Part shown: positions 1-12,192 of the stretch, piece after piece
Layout: every line of letters starts with the position of its first letter
Position numbering within the stretch: position 1 is the stretch's first letter
Assembly: GCA_920105625.2 (NCBI GenBank)
Contig: OV050033.1
Location: 15,644,001 to 15,708,000, forward strand
Length of the DNA stretch: 64,000 nucleotides
Direction: 5' to 3'
Source: Clusia tigrina
Taxonomy: Eukaryota; Arthropoda; Insecta; Diptera; Clusiidae
The notes under the pieces: model-generated
What the model was told of the DNA's origin: nothing
The model's input: only the letters and a program-made list of their open reading frames with translations
Databases searched by the model: none
Made by a program: the position numbers and the translations under genes

Positions 1-413
1 ACGTTTCTGAGATATATCGATGTTGGCCCTATTGCCACAAAAGGATTGAGTTCTATTTGACAAGAGAAATTAAAGAGTTCTTAGAGAGATATTGGCCGAG
101 AATTTACTAGGAGATTGATGTTGAGCATTAATACGAGAAATCGATCTGAATATATATATATAAAAAAAATCCACAAACATAAAATTACTTTAGATTTCAT
201 CGAATATAATGTAACTTATTCTGTATAACTTGAATATAAATGATTATACACTATTCGAGAAAGGATTGAACTTTGATTTTTTGACGGCAGGTTTTGAGTT
301 TAGATGACAAAATACTTTAGAAAAGGAAGTTGGTTGTTTGTAGCCAAAAAAAAAATCTACATTTTCAAACTAGTAGTACTTTCATATACCTTCTTTTTAT
401 TTGAATTATTTAT
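1..413. other. AT-rich noncoding, no feature seen
   Basis: No open frame with recognisable protein content and no recognisable repeat. Either intron 1 or 5' flank of turtle. Confidence 0.5.
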
Positions 414-603
414 TTACCTTACACATTAATAAACTATGGGTACAAGGGTTTTGGAGGTATGTGTGACTAAGAAGACTAAGGCTTCACTCCATGACAAAAA
501 TATATAAAAAGTGCAGTGTACGAGGCTATGGTTTGGGCAGGATTCCAGTTCGGGATAATAAAACCGTGAGAGTAGCATGGTTACCACTAGACCAAGGAGG
601 CCG
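414..603 (-). mobile_element. tRNA-derived SINE, old diverged copy
   Basis: Read on the minus strand this begins with a pol III A-box-like TGGTCTAGTGG (about 580-595), has a decayed B-box region (ATCCTGCCC is still readable), and ends with a tail resembling the other copies (TTATTAATGTGTAAGG against ATTATGGTGTAAGG). It belongs with the copies at 1231, 32553, 55298 and 62334 but is the most diverged. It keeps the 5' tRNA-like half, so it is near full length. I could not see a clear target-site duplication. Confidence 0.7.
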
Positions 604-1230
604 GCTGGCACATTTGTAAGTAGATGCCCCATATTATTTGTCCCTATTATTCATTATTATTATATCTCAATGTGTGATTGTCTAATCATGAAGTAATCCC
701 CTCAGCTCTCCACAATTGAGGTATGCATCGGTACCTTGGTGAGTCGCAGCAAAAATGTTATCGAAACATTTCCAATGAGTTAAAAAAAAATAAATATTTC
801 TTATAGAATTTTGTGGATTTGACAAGTGGTTCTTTGCGAACTCTGCCTACCTAAGCAAATTACTTCATGGAACCTTGAACGTTGAACAGGCCTAAGTGAG
901 TCTTAGTCTAACCTAACTTACTTAATGGTATTATTTTCCAATCAGAAAATATGAATGTTATGCTCCTAAAAATCCTAAATCAACCTGAGTCTTGTAATGG
1001 TAGGAAGGCTAGTAATGTACTCGGTGATTTGAAAATTGTTTAACTTACTTTTAGTACTTCTTATTCTATCTTACTTGCTGAAGCGATAAAGGGGAATTCG
1101 TAAAAGGAGCTGAAGGCGATTCCAAAATCGGCCAATGAAAAGTGTTTTGAGGATGGGAAGAAGCGTTGGAATATGTGTATTGAGATTATCATGGAGATTA
1201 CATTGAAGGGAATTACATAAATATCAATGA
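604..1230. other. AT-rich noncoding
   Basis: No coding content recognised. A short TCTAACCTAACTTAC run near 902-917 resembles the tails of dipteran non-LTR elements but is too short to call. Confidence 0.4.
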
Positions 1231-1389
1231 TTAGAGGGTCGCACGATCAAATCCTGCCCCGGGCTTGGTCTCAAAGATCCTTCTAAAAAATCGTTTTCTC
1301 TTCGAGTCGAAGACCTTGATAGTTAGTACTCATTCCCCCAATCCATTGTAGACATAATTTATTATGGTATAAGATATAATAATTATTTT
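1231..1389 (+). mobile_element. tRNA-derived SINE, 5'-truncated copy
   Basis: Starts at AGGGTCGCACG, so it has the B-box half (ATCAAATCCTGCC) but no A box. The body (CTTTCTA..., TCGAGTCGAAG..., TAGTACTCATTCCCC) and the tail (TTATGGTATAAGATATAATAATTA) match the full copy at 55298. A direct repeat TATCAATGA flanks it at 1222-1230 and 1390-1398, which marks it as a complete insertion whose inserted molecule began at this internal point. The 5' breakpoint corresponds to the anticodon-loop/stem region of the tRNA-like head. Confidence 0.8.
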
Positions 1390-1398
1390 TATCAATGA

Positions 1399-4300
1399 AC
1401 AGTTAAACCTTTTTAGTTTTATTGACAAAATTCGGGTACTTTTGGAACATTTGATATTTCGTATTCATTTGAAAAGAGTTGGTGGTATATTCCTGTAAGT
1501 TTATAATAACATAAAATAAAATATATACTATTAAGAACATATAATTAAATTAGATGAAAGGTGCTTTTGATAATAATATTACAAATAATACTCTTAAGTA
1601 ATGCAAGTTTTCTGTACTATTCTATGGAAGATTACCTGATTATTTAACTGTTTATCAGTGTAAAATTGAACTCAAAAGATTCCAATTGACTTGATGATCT
1701 ACAAACACTAAAATATTGTTCTTAACTGGATATGATTGATCCTACCGTCATTTCCAACTGCATTCCCCATAGATAAAAATGGAAATAAATCCATGAAAAT
1801 TGTGAAATCGTAACTTTTTTTTATTATAGTTAGTTAATAATACATATTTTTATTATTTGTAAATTTTAATAGATTAAAAAACAACATTTTGTTGTTGTAT
1901 TTAACGATTCCATCTATACATACCCATAGGCGTTTAAGTTGCAAGAGGCCAATAATTATTGTACCTCCACTTTCTTCTCGCATTAAAGTTATTGCATTAA
2001 ATGGAAAAATAAATTTCTCAAACTTTTTCCAAATTGCTAGTTACGCACTATACGAATACAACAAAAACAACATTAACAACGCAACTGCAACATACAAAAT
2101 ATAATGAAATTTTTTTACGCATTCATATCCAAACGCACCAGAGTGGTGGCGCAGGCAGCACGAAAAATATGACGAAACTCTGATAAAGAAAAAAGTGTAC
2201 AGCCGAAGAGTCAAGAGTTCATATTGGTTGGGTCGGTAAATAGGCCTCATTCGACGCGAGTCGAATACAACAACAACACCAGATACAACAACAAAAACAA
2301 AACACAATACGAAATGAACACAATACTCCAAACAGACAAACGAGATTTTTCACTAAAGACGCACGCTTAGGCTCAGAAACTCGGCTCAGACCGACGCGGG
2401 TGCCCGCTTGGGTAGAAGCGAGGCATTAAAGAAATCGACGTGAGAAACGTGAGACGAAACACAAATGTTAAAATAGAAGGTCAGCGACAACAATAACAAC
2501 AATCAGAACTATAAAAAAACAACAACAACAATAGCACTAAAAACATATATTTTCAAAGCTGGACCAGGTCACAAAATTTGGTCTCACATAAAATGCGTAG
2601 CATCGTTCACGGAGGGAACAGCAAGGGAGAGCACTGTATCGCACAACATTAAGAGTGAGCATAATCTTTGATACTCATGTACAGTGACGGAGAGAATGGT
2701 TGACTCGGCTGGTATTGTGCAATTGCTGAATATGAAGTTGTTTACTGCAGAGAGCGGAGCCACCATGAACGCATTTTAGAGAGCATGATCGAATATCGAT
2801 CGGTGATGCAAAGTGGCGGAACCAGTTTCATGATGGTCAGTGCTGCGAATGAGAGCAACATTTCTGTTATGGTATATTCAAGCCAGTCAGTCGTATAAGA
2901 GAAGTTAACAGAAATCAGTGATGGAACATGAAAGAAAAACCAGCTCACAGTATGTGATTTTCAAGAGAGAGCAGCATTTTCAGTACGCTGCCATTGAGAG
3001 GGCTTACATAAAAAACGTTAAAAGTGAATATCTCCAGTTATACTGGCAGCTATTTATAAACTAGTTTAGTCGCTAAAACAATATGAGAAGGTACGATGGT
3101 TTCCAGCCTGAGAAGGGAGTACTTTATGTCCCCATACCCTCAGAACTCCTTTGGCTCTGTTGTTTACAGGAATTCGCGCCATTGTGGTGCGGTTTATGGT
3201 ATAATGAGAACTGGTTTACTCTGTTCTCACTGCTTCTAATTCTCAGGATGTGAGAGCTTGGATATTGATGGAAAAACTGCCGAACGTCAGGAGAATTAAT
3301 TTCATGCCTACAAAGCAGAAAATTTTTGAAAGGCATCAAATTTTAATCCAACTGGAATATCTCTTATATGCTAACGAATAAGTGAAGATGCATGTGTGTG
3401 CACGCCGACATGTTTACAGAGTCGCGCTTGTATGCGTTTCTGTGCATAGAGAAGTGCACTTTTAGACATTTCAGCCAGTTTAATCCTGTAACAAACCTGA
3501 TTTGAGTGAAGCGTGTTTTCTAAGCGATTGGGATCAGAGTATTCCTCTCCCCTTGTAATCTGTCTAAAGTAAACCGACTTTCATTTGTATTCTCACATCA
3601 CTCTGAAGTAACGCTTCGTCTAGAATGCCTGACTTTCTTTTCTACTCTCGCAGGGATTTTGTTCATGGCAATTCCGCATATACTCGTAGCTTCATTCAGG
3701 ATTGACTTTGTTCACATTTAAATGCACCAACTGACTGTGGCAAACCACGCAAATGTTGGTTTTAATTTTTCAGCAATATGACGTCATTGTTCTGCTTTCC
3801 TTCTCTCTCTTCCTAGCTATAAAATTTTATTAGCATTTGTGCTGTGCAATTTCCTTTATCTAAATTTAAGCATACTTTTTTTCCCAGGTACAAGCGTGTT
3901 TTTTATTGCTTTTGCCTGGTGGCGTGTGTGCATATTTCAATGCACTTCTATGTATAGAGCTATGCCTTCATATGCAAGTGTGTGAGTGAGTCCATGTGTG
4001 TTTGTTGCTACTGGTATTGAAGCGTATAAATTGACCTAGAAACGTGATTTATTTTTACCCATATTTTTATATACTCGTATAAATACTTATTTTTTTATTG
4101 CAATTTCATTTGTTTATTTTTATTTATAAGTATAATAAATTTTTATGGCTTTGCGAAATTGTGTGAGCAATTTTAGGGGCAGCAGTGAGCTGAAGGTGAT
4201 TTTAGTTTTTGAATTTTTATAATGTGTGTCAGAATGCTGAGAATTGAAAACTTAATTGAGTATAACATTTTGATCTGTTATTTTTATGCATATTCAATTG

Positions 4301-5204
4301 GTTTGCATGGCGATAAACGGGTTCAAAAGCTATTCCAGGTATTCTTATAGAAGATTGTTCGTAAAAATATCAATGAATTTTCCAGCTTATGGGTAGAGCC
4401 CTGCCGAGTTGAAGTCAAATTGATTTTAAGGGTAGGGCTCAGAGTATACCGGACGATATTAGTGTGCGTCAATAGCGGATGCTTTAGTTCTTGGAACTAT
4501 TTTGTAATTGTTCGCTCATTTATCTTATCAGAAATTATGTTTCGGGAAAGTGTTTAGGATAATCTCATTTGATATCTCACCATGAAAGAAACTATAGTCG
4601 AGTTAATCCGCTTAAGAGATCCAGTTCAGTATATCTTATTGAATTCATCTATAATTGAAACGCCTTCATGGGGAGTCAAACATTATAGCATACAGCTTTT
4701 GGAATATACTCTATTTAGAAACCAACATGCATAGCGGGGACTTTTGCAAGATACTTCCAACTTGAAAGATGTAAAGGGTCATCCATTTGAAACCTTAAGG
4801 ATTTCTTTAGGCAGTAAAACCAGCAAATTCTTTTATTTTATATATGTTTGGATTGTTCAGAAAATATTGAAGGTAACATTGTTATTAGAGACAGCAGGTG
4901 AGAAGTACACCAATGAGGCAGACTCAATATTTTCTTACTTATTCATTTATTTCTCAATTTACAGATATATAAATACTAATTTTATGAGAAGGAACCACAA
5001 TTGTGTTTTTGATACCTTAGAAATATGCTATGAAATGAAATATCCTTCATGTATTTGTCACAGATAATATTTAACTTAACCATACGGTATTTTGTTGAAA
5101 ATTCTCAACAAGCATTCCAGATTTTAAACTACGAAGATTATGAGTACCACCTTAAACTCTTAATTACGATTCAAAAGCCGCAAACCGACCAAATATATTA
5201 ACAT
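1399..5204. other. Noncoding stretch, no gene seen
   Basis: About 3.8 kb of intronic or flanking DNA. Short open frames here (for example 1889-2104, 2041-2331, 4744-5067) show no known domain, no splice context and no compositional signal. CAA-rich runs occur near 2480-2540 and a GT-rich stretch near 3970-4010. Nothing else is supportable. Confidence 0.5.
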
Positions 5205-5450
5205 ATACTTTGGACAGATCCAGGAGTTTATGGTTTTCATCGACTCTCTTATAGGGACTTACTTATATAGTAGATATAACCCGGACTTTATGGTTTTCAC
5301 TGCTACTCTCTGGGACCTACATACGGCTTAGACAGAGCCAGGAGTTTATGGTATTCGCTGCATCTCTCTGGGACTTACATACACTTTAGACAGAGCCAGG
5401 AGTTTATGTTTTTCACCGACCCTCGTGGAGACCAGCGTGAACACCGATCA
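5205..5450. repeat. Tandem repeat, ~58-60 bp x 4
   Basis: Four imperfect units aligned on AGGAGTTTATGGTTTTC begin near 5222, 5282, 5340 and 5398 (spacings 60, 58, 58). Each continues with a CTCTCTGGGACTTACATA-like half. The second unit is the most diverged. Not coding. Confidence 0.8.
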
Positions 5451-7443
5451 CCAACAACAGTGAGCAACAAAAAGAACATACTTGAAAGTGGTTATTTGTA
5501 TAAAACAAGCAGAATACTTTATCTAGTTGAAAAATAAAGTATATATAGATAAATATTACAAGCGATTAAATTGTTGAATTTCTGTTAACGACCCCTGGAA
5601 CCCGGTGAGTTCTTAATCCCAGCCAAATAGAGTTGTCACAAGAGATGATTGTAGAATTTCTTTAAAAAGAACCAAACAAAGGTAGGATATTCTAGTTAAT
5701 AATAAAGTAGGACAAAACAGGACTGATCAGTATAACCCTAAGAAACAAGTGAAATAAGGTGGTTAGATCAAAATGCATCCCACGTTGCCATGAATTTTAT
5801 ACATAAAATTTAATATAAATTATATATTTTTTAAAATAATTTTTATAAAGTCAAGTAAAAGATAGCTCAGAGTTGACTGATGTTTTTGGCCGTACAAGTT
5901 GTGAAAGACTATAAAATGAAGCGACTCTGCAGTGCCGATTTAGAGCGACTGGTGCTATTTCTTTATTGTCAAGCCAATGATAAGGACACTCTCACTTACA
6001 TGAGGAAAACTCATTCTCACATAAATTGAGCTTCTGAATTTGAATGAAGACTTCTCTTCAAGTTCACTTGAATGTATATTTTATGTACTATAACTAACAA
6101 ACAGCTGCCAATATATTTATTCTGAAGCACGTAATTTTTGTAGTGTGTGCTATAAATCCACTCTCCAAATCCTTTCGCCACTTAATAACTTTCTACTAAA
6201 CTGCACTTAAAACTGTGACTTCCCAAACTGACAAAGAATTTGCTCCATGCTTCTACACTTATTTCCACAAGTTTCTTGACTTCGTTCTGCAGTGTTGCAC
6301 GGAGTTTGCATTTACAAAATTTCATTACGAATTTTCATTTTTAGTTTTAACTACTTTTCATATTTCAATTCAGTCTAAAAAAAATGCAGGAAACTTCACG
6401 GGAAACACACACACATGCTCACATATACACTGTATACACGCAGTCATATGCAGAAGAAGGACTTTTTACTTGCAGCAAACTTGCACAAACACCAAAAAAT
6501 GAAATGCCAAAGTTACAAGTTTGCAGTTAAAGTTGAAATTTTCTTATAAAAACAACGCGTGAAAGAAACTGTACTAGAAAAAAGCTGAAAAAATGGAAAC
6601 TTTGACAGTTGAGATGAAAACAAGCGAAGCAGCAGCAGCAGCAAAAATCATGCGGGCTGTTGTTAAAAAGTTACCCAAAACAAAGAAAAACCCAAAGCAA
6701 AGTGGAGCAAAGAATTCACTAAATTACGAGTACGAAAAAAGGAAAATGTGTGAAAAGTTGAAAAATGCAACAGCCAAGGAAGCAACTTGCGACTAATACG
6801 TCCCAAAGCGGAGGCATAATTTCACAAAGCTTTCAAGACAATTTGCAGCACTTGCTGCCCACATTTACCCCTCATTAAATAGTAATCAATGTTTAACACC
6901 CACACACACATAGGAAAGAAAGCAACGAGTTCCTTTGCAGGCAAGTGCAGGACCCGCTGCCACCACGTATCGATACATCTGTCTCGTTCTAATAAAGCGA
7001 GACAGGCTCATATCCGCTCCAGACAAATTACCCAATTTGACCCCGAAAGTAATGGCCACCCCCACTGACGAGGCACGAGCACCTCAAGACTACTGGCACA
7101 GACTACTGGGAACACATCGTCGCCAGCGTAGCGTGTCTTCGCGTTAGCGCTCATTTTTTTATGACTAAATTGAAACCACGCCACAGCCAAGTGTAAACGC
7201 TTGACATAAAAAATAGTTTTACAATAACAGGCGTTATAATGGCATGGAAGCAAGGAAAATCAATAAGTTATAAAAAGTTATGCCCACATACCGCAGGCAA
7301 TGCCGCCACGTTCCTCAAAACATGCCCGTACACACGGGCTGCCCACTTCAGCCACGAGTTTCTCACTTCCGTCCGCCGCACTCGTCTTCTGTTATCCTGT
7401 TGGCCTTCTGTGCGGTTTGTTGTTTCAGGACGCCCCTTTCGTG
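5451..7443. other. Noncoding stretch, no gene seen
   Basis: Intronic or flanking DNA. A TATAAAA-like hexamer at 5910-5916 lacks a convincing initiator at the expected distance. CA-rich tracts occur at 6407-6425 and 6900-6910. The short open frames show no known domain. Confidence 0.45.
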
Positions 7444-7493
7444 GTTGCTGCTGCTGTTGTTGTTGTTGTTGTTGTTGTTGTTGTGGCACAGAT
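7444..7493. repeat. (TTG/CTG)n trinucleotide microsatellite
   Basis: A CTG run passing into TTG repeats. It reads as poly-Gln, poly-Cys, poly-Leu, poly-Val or poly-Asn depending on frame and strand, and this creates several overlapping spurious open frames around 7239-7593. Confidence 0.95.
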
Positions 7494-9179
7494 AGCACTT
7501 ATTTTTTACTAGCCCACATGATTCTGCCTGCATTTTTTCATCGCACACTGTTCGACTCTGCTGTTTGCATTTCCCGTGACTACTGCTAAACATTCCCTTT
7601 GACTTGGCAGTGCTCCAAGCATAATATTTTTCGTGTTACTTTGCCGTGGTTTGTGCTCCTTTCGCCATGCTTCAAGTGTATTACATTACATCTTCTCGGG
7701 TTGTTACAAGAAAATGCAGTATCAATCAATATTTTATTTGGCACTTGTTTGTCCTGCTCGAGGGATTCCGAAGTAGTGAGAATTTTCATATTTATTTTAT
7801 GTACGACTCGGCGTTCTTTTACAGTGAGCCAAAAAAATTCGCCCGCTGTAGCTGAGCAGTGGCTTGGGAAAGGGAAAATTCATTGCATGCTGTACACTCT
7901 CGGGAGGGTCCAAAAGGATGCCATTATTCGCGCATTCCAAATTTAAATTAATGGCGATTTGGCAGCCAACTGAGCCTGAAGAGTACATGACAAATAGTCA
8001 ACAGCCACACACAGAAATGCACTCAAACCCATTGAAGTGAGTCTGCAGGAGTGGTGCGGTGGGAACCCCTGCCAACGAGAGAATCATATAAGGAAATATG
8101 TAATTTTGTTCCACATCTTTCACGTAGTCATGTGAGCGTAACCACAAATGCAATTACAACAATAGTCGGGGACTCAACTCTATGAGGACCTCAACTCAAT
8201 GATTCTCCGATGAAAAGAGTGGTAGCAAGACCCCAGTTAGATTTTGGTCTGTCTCTATCACATTTTTTTTAGGTCTGATTTGCTTTCCAGCTTTGAGTCG
8301 GTTTCTTTCACTTTTAATTGAACAATATTTGAAAAACATACATTTAATATAATAAATTTTCCATTGATATCTTTTATAATACTAGAATCTCCCAAGTAGG
8401 TCCTTACTATCTGAATAATTATAATTGCCTTTCAATCTAGAACGAACTCGATATTTCCTTCCACTCAAAAGCTTGGTTTATAAAACACTACTTTCCGACT
8501 CTTTTCTAGAAGAATTTCTGGAAGACTTGAAACAGCGGAACCGCATCCTTGCATATAGATTTTGTATCAACTTTTACGATGCTATTCTATAATCTCATCT
8601 GAAGTTGTTGATGAAACAAAGAAAACATAACTCCCTCCCACAAACGTAGTGAGATATTCCATGGGTCTATCTATCAGTTCTGGAAGTCTCGTTAGAAAAC
8701 TAGAGTAGGAAACTAGATTAATGGATAGTGTTCAACAGTGAGTAATTGGATGGAGATTTAATCGGATTTGCTCTACTGAAATTTGTGTATATTCTATGAA
8801 TTCTGTGGCCAATAATTGTAGAAACTGAGTTAAGAATTTCAATAATTCAAAGAATTGGGTTAGGCCGGAGAAGCGCCGGAAAATAAGGTCTCTAAGCACT
8901 GAGGCACTAATGCCCATTGTGCTATAACTTTGGAAATATTGGTGGAAGGGGGAGATAGAGGATTGTGAAAGAGAAGTCACACCTTTTGAAACTTCTTTGA
9001 CTCTTTTAGGAATCTTATAAGTCGGTCCAGGGATAAGGACTTCCAATAATGTTTCAAATCAATTTATGAGGGAAACATAGCTTGACACCGTTCTTCACTC
9101 TGAATATATTATACATAATTTACCGGTTTTCTGTGGGATAGTTCAGAACTATCACTTGACAACTTTTCAGGTTACAGTA
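7494..9179. other. Noncoding stretch, no gene seen
   Basis: No recognised protein or RNA gene. From about 8050 the texture changes from CA/TG- and TTT-rich native-looking sequence to a more mixed texture like that around the retroelement relics, so the right part may be old transposon debris; no family could be named. Confidence 0.35.
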
Positions 9180-9381
9180 ACTTTTCTCTTGTGGAGGCCC
9201 AGATTTAATCATCATCCTTTCTGTCATAGTAAATTGGATGACTGAATAGACGAGCGCAAGGACAGCTCCAGGAAAGGCACGACTCCCCCGTCATGTTGCA
9301 GGAAACCATCCTGATACTTTGATGAACCTTGCTATGTCCCTAATATTAATGGATGACAGCTCTGTCAGGATTGTAAGAAAT
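9180..9381 (-). pseudogene. Non-LTR retrotransposon ORF2 C-terminus and 3' UTR, relic
   Basis: On the minus strand 9381-9291 reads as the extreme C-terminus of a non-LTR retrotransposon polyprotein (NIRDIARFIKVSGWF, then a stop at 9291-9293). The pattern 'DIARFIK.SGWF' is typical of insect I/LOA/R1-type ORF2 ends. The stop is followed by about 110 bp that looks like the element's 3' UTR. A sister fragment with nearly the same peptide lies at 57890-57972. The 5' bulk of the element is absent, so this is a dead 3' remnant. Clade assignment is inference. Confidence 0.65.
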
Positions 9382-11884
9382 GGGAATGGCAGTGGCATAT
9401 GGTTTATATTGAATCAGATAAGTAATTCGAGGACTAGGAGTACCATATGAAGAAGGAAGCATGTGGCATATACGATAAATGATCGAACATTAATGGAAAT
9501 GCCAGAAAGGTGTTAAAGAACCTTTTCGCTGGTCTTTAATAATATGAGTCTTTACTCATATTCCCACTGAAGGATAATGCGTCATTAAACATTAAATTCG
9601 CCAGCTTGAAGCAATAATGTCGTTAGTCTTCCACCTGACGGCGCTGCCGGGGTATTGAAGCCAGAAAAAGGATCGTAATTAAACATTTAACTTAATTATA
9701 ATTGCGTTTACAAAGTTTTCAGAAATGCGTTCATCGCACCGGTGAAAACGTGCTCGATGCCCCGCTCACGGGAGAACTGCGGAAAACTTTAAGCATTCTA
9801 ATTACGAGTAAGTTATTTGTTCATAAATCTTTAACATTAAAAGACGAACTGAGCAATATAAAAAATACGGAAACAACACCGAATGCTATAAAAGTAAAGG
9901 AGCGGAGAAGCACAAAGACAAATGGGGGAACAGCGGCGATGGAAAATAAGAGAAGCGGAAGTGAAATAAAAACTCATGCGGAACTTTGCTGCATAGTTAA
10001 TTGCGGCATTTCGATTAAGCAAAATTAATAATAAAACTTTTTGTTATTATTTGCATGGAGGGGGAACGCAGGACAAGACAAGAAAATTAAAGAAATAAGC
10101 GTAGCATAACAAAAAGGACGGACGGACGGAAGGAAGGAAGGAAGAAAGAAAGCAACGAAGGAAGGAAGGAGAAAACTTTCCATTCTGTTTTTGCTGTTGG
10201 GTAATTTTTTTTTTGTATTCAACTTTTTTTGTTGTAATTTCTGCATTTAACAAACATCGACAAATACGCCACTCACTCTGCGAATTTGAATGACACCAGA
10301 ATCACACAAAAAAAAGACAGCAACGTAAAAGAAAGCAACAACAAGAACAACAACGAAGTATCCTTAATGAATGCGGACGTCTCTGAAAGTTTTTGCCAAC
10401 GACTTCTCCGAGTGAAGGGGATTTTCTGCCGACACAAGATAGGAAAATGGCAAATCTCTGGGATAAGCGCAAAAGTTTTCTCATTAAGCGGCGAATATAT
10501 TTGTGTGTGTCTGCTTTGTAGCAATATAAAAATAACTTCATTTGCGCGCAGTCGGAGTGAAGCTGACAGCACTTGCGAGAGGCGGGCAGGCGGATGCTCC
10601 TTCTCCACACGTGCTGGGATTGCGCCAAGTGGAGACTCATATGGGCATAACTCATTTCTGGCAGCAACTCAGACTGGCCCCTAGCTAAGTGAGCCCTTGC
10701 AACTGATTACCACAGACGCGCACACACACACACATGGAGATACCCACCAGTGGAAGCATCACACTCCCAATACAAGCCCTTTAGTTACTTCTGTGTTGGT
10801 GTGTGTGTTCTCTGTAAATTGCGTATGAAAACCTTTTTATTACTCGTCGGTGTCTTGTTATTTGTTGTTGTTACTCATACGCACCCATCGCAACTGTGCC
10901 ACTTTTTCCGTTGTCTGTCCGCATCAATTCCTGGAAGGCTTTAAACTTTGCGGCCATGCCATAAAATTTTTGCGTCTTACTTCGCCATTTTGTTCACTTC
11001 AACTTTTTTGTTGTGTTTTTATGCGTTTTTAAAAAAGTTGTTTGTTCATTTTTTGATTTTGTTTAGCTTGACAGCCGCTTCCATTGTTTGCAGAATTATT
11101 GCTTCATTTTGCATGCTGCATATCCCACTCCCACACTCTCACAAACACACACACACACACACTCACACTCAACGCATCTGCACAGCTTTTTATTTATTGG
11201 CTGCGGTTGAGCACAGCACAGCACAAGCTCCGCGCAGTTCAGTTCAGTTGAGTTCAGCCCAGTTTCGTCTGTTTATGACAGCTCCTCGTTCTGTGTGTTT
11301 GTTATACTCGTAATAAGCCTTTTGATGTTATGATCTTTCAGTATTGTTTAATATTTAAAATACGCAAACAGAGCGGCGGTTAGAACACTCGCAGCGCTCC
11401 GGGGGAAGTTTGGGCAATCATTTTTGATTTATGACAGCTTTTATTTAAACATCACGCATTTTGAATGTTTTGATATGCCTTTCCAGGATTTACGGGTATA
11501 AGTTGCTTGGTGGAAATTCATTCACAGAGAACGAGCGTAACCATTGAGCTTGATTTGTTTTATGGAGTGTTCTGAAGATGGGGAGGATTGTGGGTAAGTT
11601 AATTGAGTTTGAAATCAACGATCCTAATGTTAATCTCATTATTGAAAGACTGCTTTGACTTTCGGTAGATTTCACGAGGCAGAATTTCGAAACTCTTTCC
11701 AATTGAACGGATTTTGTGGTTAGTTATTGTTCTGGTTACGCCTTCTTTGTTGGCAATTTTGCAGAAATCTTTTTTGTAGATCAGTCAAGAATTTTGAATT
11801 ATGCGGAAGTCTCCCAATTTTTCTGGAAATGTGTGGGTCAGGGATCTGCGATTGAATCAAGTATTCACTGAAAAGGCAGAATAG
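9382..11884. other. Noncoding stretch with microsatellites, no gene seen
   Basis: Contains a GGAC/GGAA tetranucleotide run (10116-10171) and a CA run (11144-11168). Open frames of 108-132 codons here (9702-10028, 10286-10684, 10948-11313) have low-complexity or unrecognisable translations and no splice or start context that I would trust. Confidence 0.45.
10116..10171. repeat. (GGAC/GGAA)n microsatellite
   Basis: GGACGGAC passing into GGAAGGAA, interrupted by AGAAAG, then GGAAGGAAGG. Confidence 0.9.
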
Positions 11885-12079
11885 AAGGCTCTGATACCGC
11901 ATGAAACACCATGTCCCATCCCTTACAAAGGTCCAGCCATTTGGAGCTTTTAATGAAGCAGTTGATGGAGCTTATCTCTTTACTTGGGATATCTCCCAAA
12001 GAGTCCAGAAAGCGCCCAGGAAAAAGCGCTTCCTTCTGGATAGCGCTGGACACTTGCATAACAGGTGTACAATAGACTC
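11885..12079 (-). pseudogene. Non-LTR retrotransposon ORF2 C-terminal relic
   Basis: The minus strand reads SIVHLLCKCPALSRRKRFFLG, the His/Cys cluster (H..LC.CP) near the C-terminus of non-LTR retrotransposon ORF2. After a frameshift it continues as FLDSLGDIPSKEISSINCFIK and SSKWL, the usual downstream pattern. The same module occurs at 53322-53590, clearly the same family at nucleotide level (for example GGTCCAGCCATTTGGAGCTT, with one base different in the sister). At least one frameshift and loss of everything 5' make it non-functional. Confidence 0.75.
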
Positions 12080-12134
12080 TGTGACTGACTATTCTAAAAA
12101 CACTTCTCTGTGACTGACTATTCTAAAAACACTT
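12078..12134. repeat. 29-bp perfect tandem duplication
   Basis: GTGACTGACTATTCTAAAAA followed by CACTTCTCT occurs twice head to tail, offset 29 bp (12081 and 12110). It lies between the non-LTR relic and mariner copy 1 and is a very recent slippage or repair event. Confidence 0.9.
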
Positions 12135-12192
12135 CTCTAGTTATATTATAAATAAATTCCCTTTTAGATATCCTCTCCTTAATTCACTTATA

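Noticed and set aside
5910..5945. TATAAAA motif as a possible promoter for a turtle leader exon
   Set aside because: No initiator at the usual distance, no splice donor that can be linked to exon A, and such motifs are expected by chance in AT-rich DNA.
7239..7593. Cluster of overlapping open frames on both strands (up to 116 codons)
   Set aside because: All are kept open by the TTG/CTG microsatellite. Translations are homopolymer runs with no domain, start context or splice support.
10286..10684. 132-codon plus-strand open frame
   Set aside because: Unrecognisable sequence with a Lys/Asn repeat start from CAA-type repeats; a minus-strand frame of similar length covers the same bases.
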